Source: Mycobacterium sp. DL (GTDB lineage: Bacteria; Actinomycetota; Actinomycetes; Mycobacteriales; Mycobacteriaceae). Taken from it: DNA of 64,000 nt. Location: NCBI RefSeq assembly GCF_039729195.1, contig NZ_CP155796.1, positions 1,364,001 through 1,428,000 of the forward strand, read 5' to 3'. Below, one piece after another: positions 62,346 to 64,000 of the stretch. Made by a program: the position numbers and the translations under genes. The notes beneath the pieces are model-generated. The model saw only the letters and a list, made by a program, of their open reading frames with translations, made no database searches and had not been told where the DNA came from. The first letter of the stretch is position 1, and each line of letters begins with the position of its first letter.

Positions 62346-64000
62346 CAGCGCAGCCGCAGCCCGCGCGGCGTCTTGGCGAACCCGGCCTGCGTCAATGACG
62401 CCGACACCACCGAATCGCGTGCCTCGAGCACCGGCACACCGTCAACCCTCTCCACCAGCAGCGCCGGAACCCTTTGTCGCGTGACCAATTCGGCCAGCGC
62501 CGCCGCGGCCGCATTGGAGGTTTCGGCGTCGGTGGTGAAACTCAGCAGCGAACGCCCACCGCGTTCGACGAACCAGGCCAATTCGCCGTCGACCAGCACC
62601 ACCAATGCCCCGGCTTTGCGACCGGGCCGATGGGCGGTGTCGGCGTCTGCGCCGCGCGCCGGCCACGGCAGGGCCGCCCCGAACGGGTTCGCCGGATCAG
62701 TCGCCGCCAGGGCGATGGTCCGCAGGGCGCCCTGCTTGTCGTCGATGCTGTCCGCGTGGGTGCGCAATCGGTCGACGGTGCTGGCGGTCGCGAACTGCGC
62801 ACCGCCGAGCGACTCGACGAAATAGCCACGCTGGCACCGACCCGCATCCTCCAACGCGGTCAACACCTTGTACATCGAGGCGAACCCACCAGGGATGTTC
62901 TCGGTGGCTACCGCTCCTTTGGTGAGTACGCCGTGACGGGCGAGCAGTTGGTCGGCCTGGTAGTGCGCCCGCACGGTGGTGTCCGTCTCGGCGACGGGAA
63001 GCGCCGACCACCTCCCCGCCACCGTGGGGTCGGAATCGCGATGGGCGCCGGAGCTGATGCTGTATCGACTCAGCCGCGGCGCCCGACGATGCCGGTGCGA
63101 CGGTGTGGCCGGCCGCCGCGCACCCGAGCCCCTGGTTCCGGACAGCAGGGCGCGCACCGGGGCGAACGTGTCGCCGCCGACATGACCTGACCAGATCAGC
63201 TGCCACAGAGCTTCTTTCAGCGATTCGGTGCTGGCGCCGTCGACCGAGAGCTGCCGGAAGAAGTACGCGCCGCCGCTGCCGAGGGCGGCCAGCACACCCC
63301 CGTGGACGTCGGTGAGCTCGATGTCGGCGGGCGGCGCCAACGACAGCGCCGCGGTGTCGGCGGGGTGGAACGCGACCCAGCCGTCGGCCGACGACAGCGC
63401 GCCGACGCCGGACCACACCACGTCACCGGAGGCGAGCAGTTCGTCGAGCATGCCCGGCTGATAGTCGCGCACCCGCTGGCCGAAGATCAGTGGCTCCACC
63501 GCCGAGGCGGGCATCGGCACCCCGGCGAGCTGGTCGATCACGGCGGCCAGCCCGTCGACCCCCGACACCGCGTCACCACCGAGTTGCTGCCACGCGGGCA
63601 GGAAGCGGCCCAGCGCAGCGGTGCTCACCGGCTCGATCTGTGCACGCAACGCAGCCAGCGAGCGGCGACGCAGAATCCGCAGCACCTCGGAGTCACACCA
63701 CTGGTCCACGCTGCCGGAATCAGTGGGCGCATCGATGAACTCGCCGCGCATCAGTTTGCCGTCGGCCGCCAGTCGTCCGAGGACATCACCGGCCACCCGC
63801 AGTCCCAGGCCGAACCGGGTGGCCGCCTCGACCGTGGTGAACGGCCCGCGGGTGCGGGCATAGCGTGACAGCAGCTCACCCAGCGGGTCGACGATCGGCT
63901 CGAGGAACGCCATCGGCACGCCCACCGGGACCGCGACGCCCACGCCGTCGCGCAGCCGTCCGATGTCCTCGACCGCCGCCCACCAACTCTTGCCGGCGTA
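62345..64000 (-). CDS. lhr: Lhr-type ATP-dependent helicase, C-terminal fragment
   Basis: The last 551 residues of a large Lhr helicase; the gene continues beyond the right edge, and the motor domains are outside. The visible region carries the long C-terminal extension: [20 protein letters not shown] (winged-helix), [90 protein letters not shown] and RGGRSLLSF. Identification rests on this and the coupled nei2. Confidence 0.9.
   Translation of the reverse strand, partial: YAGKSWWAAVEDIGRLRDGVGVAVPVGVPMAFLEPIVDPLGELLSRYARTRGPFTTVEAATRFGLGLRVAGDVLGRLAADGKLMRGEFIDAPTDSGSVDQWCDSEVLRILRRRSLAALRAQIEPVSTAALGRFLPAWQQLGGDAVSGVDGLAAVIDQLAGVPMPASAVEPLIFGQRVRDYQPGMLDELLASGDVVWSGVGALSSADGWVAFHPADTAALSLAPPADIELTDVHGGVLAALGSGGAYFFRQLSVDGASTESLKEALWQLIWSGHVGGDTFAPVRALLSGTRGSGARRPATPSHRHRRAPRLSRYSISSGAHRDSDPTVAGRWSALPVAETDTTVRAHYQADQLLARHGVLTKGAVATENIPGGFASMYKVLTALEDAGRCQRGYFVESLGGAQFATASTVDRLRTHADSIDDKQGALRTIALAATDPANPFGAALPWPARGADADTAHRPGRKAGALVVLVDGELAWFVERGGRSLLSFTTDAETSNAAAAALAELVTRQRVPALLVERVDGVPVLEARDSVVSASLTQAGFAKTPRGLRLR

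Overview
The window reads as chromosomal DNA of a high-GC actinobacterium, most likely a fast-growing Mycobacterium (Mycolicibacterium). Recalled gene order supports this: trpS-brkB-dacB1, sdhCDAB next to cdd-deoA-add, upp-pmm-punA-amiB1-amiA1, lpdA-glpD2-rluA, an oxidoreductase with a DesA3-type desaturase, and nei2-lhr follow the arrangement known around Rv3336c-Rv3296 and Rv3230c-Rv3229c of M. tuberculosis. That comparison is from memory, not from a search. I see no rRNA, tRNA, CRISPR array, prophage or classical insertion sequence.

Layout. 1-5.7 kb: end of xthA, a secreted lipase, a mycothiol-dependent-type protein divergent from a MarR regulator, trpS, a BrkB-like membrane protein and the carboxypeptidase dacB1. 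5.8-9.8 kb: three paralogous small secreted proteins, each with a near-identical leader and a strong hairpin terminator, interleaved with a metallophosphoesterase, a 59-codon ORF and a chloroperoxidase-type hydrolase. 9.8-21.6 kb: a probable polyamine-catabolism neighbourhood (SMP-30-like protein, class III aminotransferase, Lrp regulator, aminobutyraldehyde-type dehydrogenase, universal stress protein, APC permease), interrupted by a 1487-residue surface protein with an internal 1-kb duplication. 21.7-26 kb: an ECF41 sigma factor with its AhpD-like partner and a matching promoter, a CGNR protein, a dehalogenase-type hydrolase and an AI-2E-type transporter.

26-36.5 kb: succinate dehydrogenase operon, divergent pyrimidine salvage genes, a MASE1-GGDEF cyclase lying between deoA and add, an Rv3311-like protein and an LLM oxidoreductase. 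36.5-45.1 kb: an EspC-like/NlpC-P60 pair, upp, phosphohexomutase, MarR and AbrB-type transporter, purine nucleoside phosphorylase and two M20 amidohydrolases. 45.3-53.9 kb: MmpL transporter, a DUF559-type nuclease-like gene, gamma-glutamylcyclotransferase-like protein, lpdA, glpD2 and rluA. 54-64 kb: proline-rich secreted protein, SDR, two TetR regulators, crotonase, reductase plus DesA3-like desaturase, an MTB12-like secreted protein, a second DUF559-type gene, nei2 and the end of lhr.

The most unusual structure is a set of dispersed palindromes: family A (63 bp, with a covarying variant) and family B (61 bp). They form the C-terminal codons and stop of several genes, and inverted copies frame both DUF559-type genes. 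Other signals worth testing are two DesT/FabR-like operators at the desaturase locus, an exact ECF41 promoter, the triplicated secreted-protein cassette and the duplicated surface-protein module.
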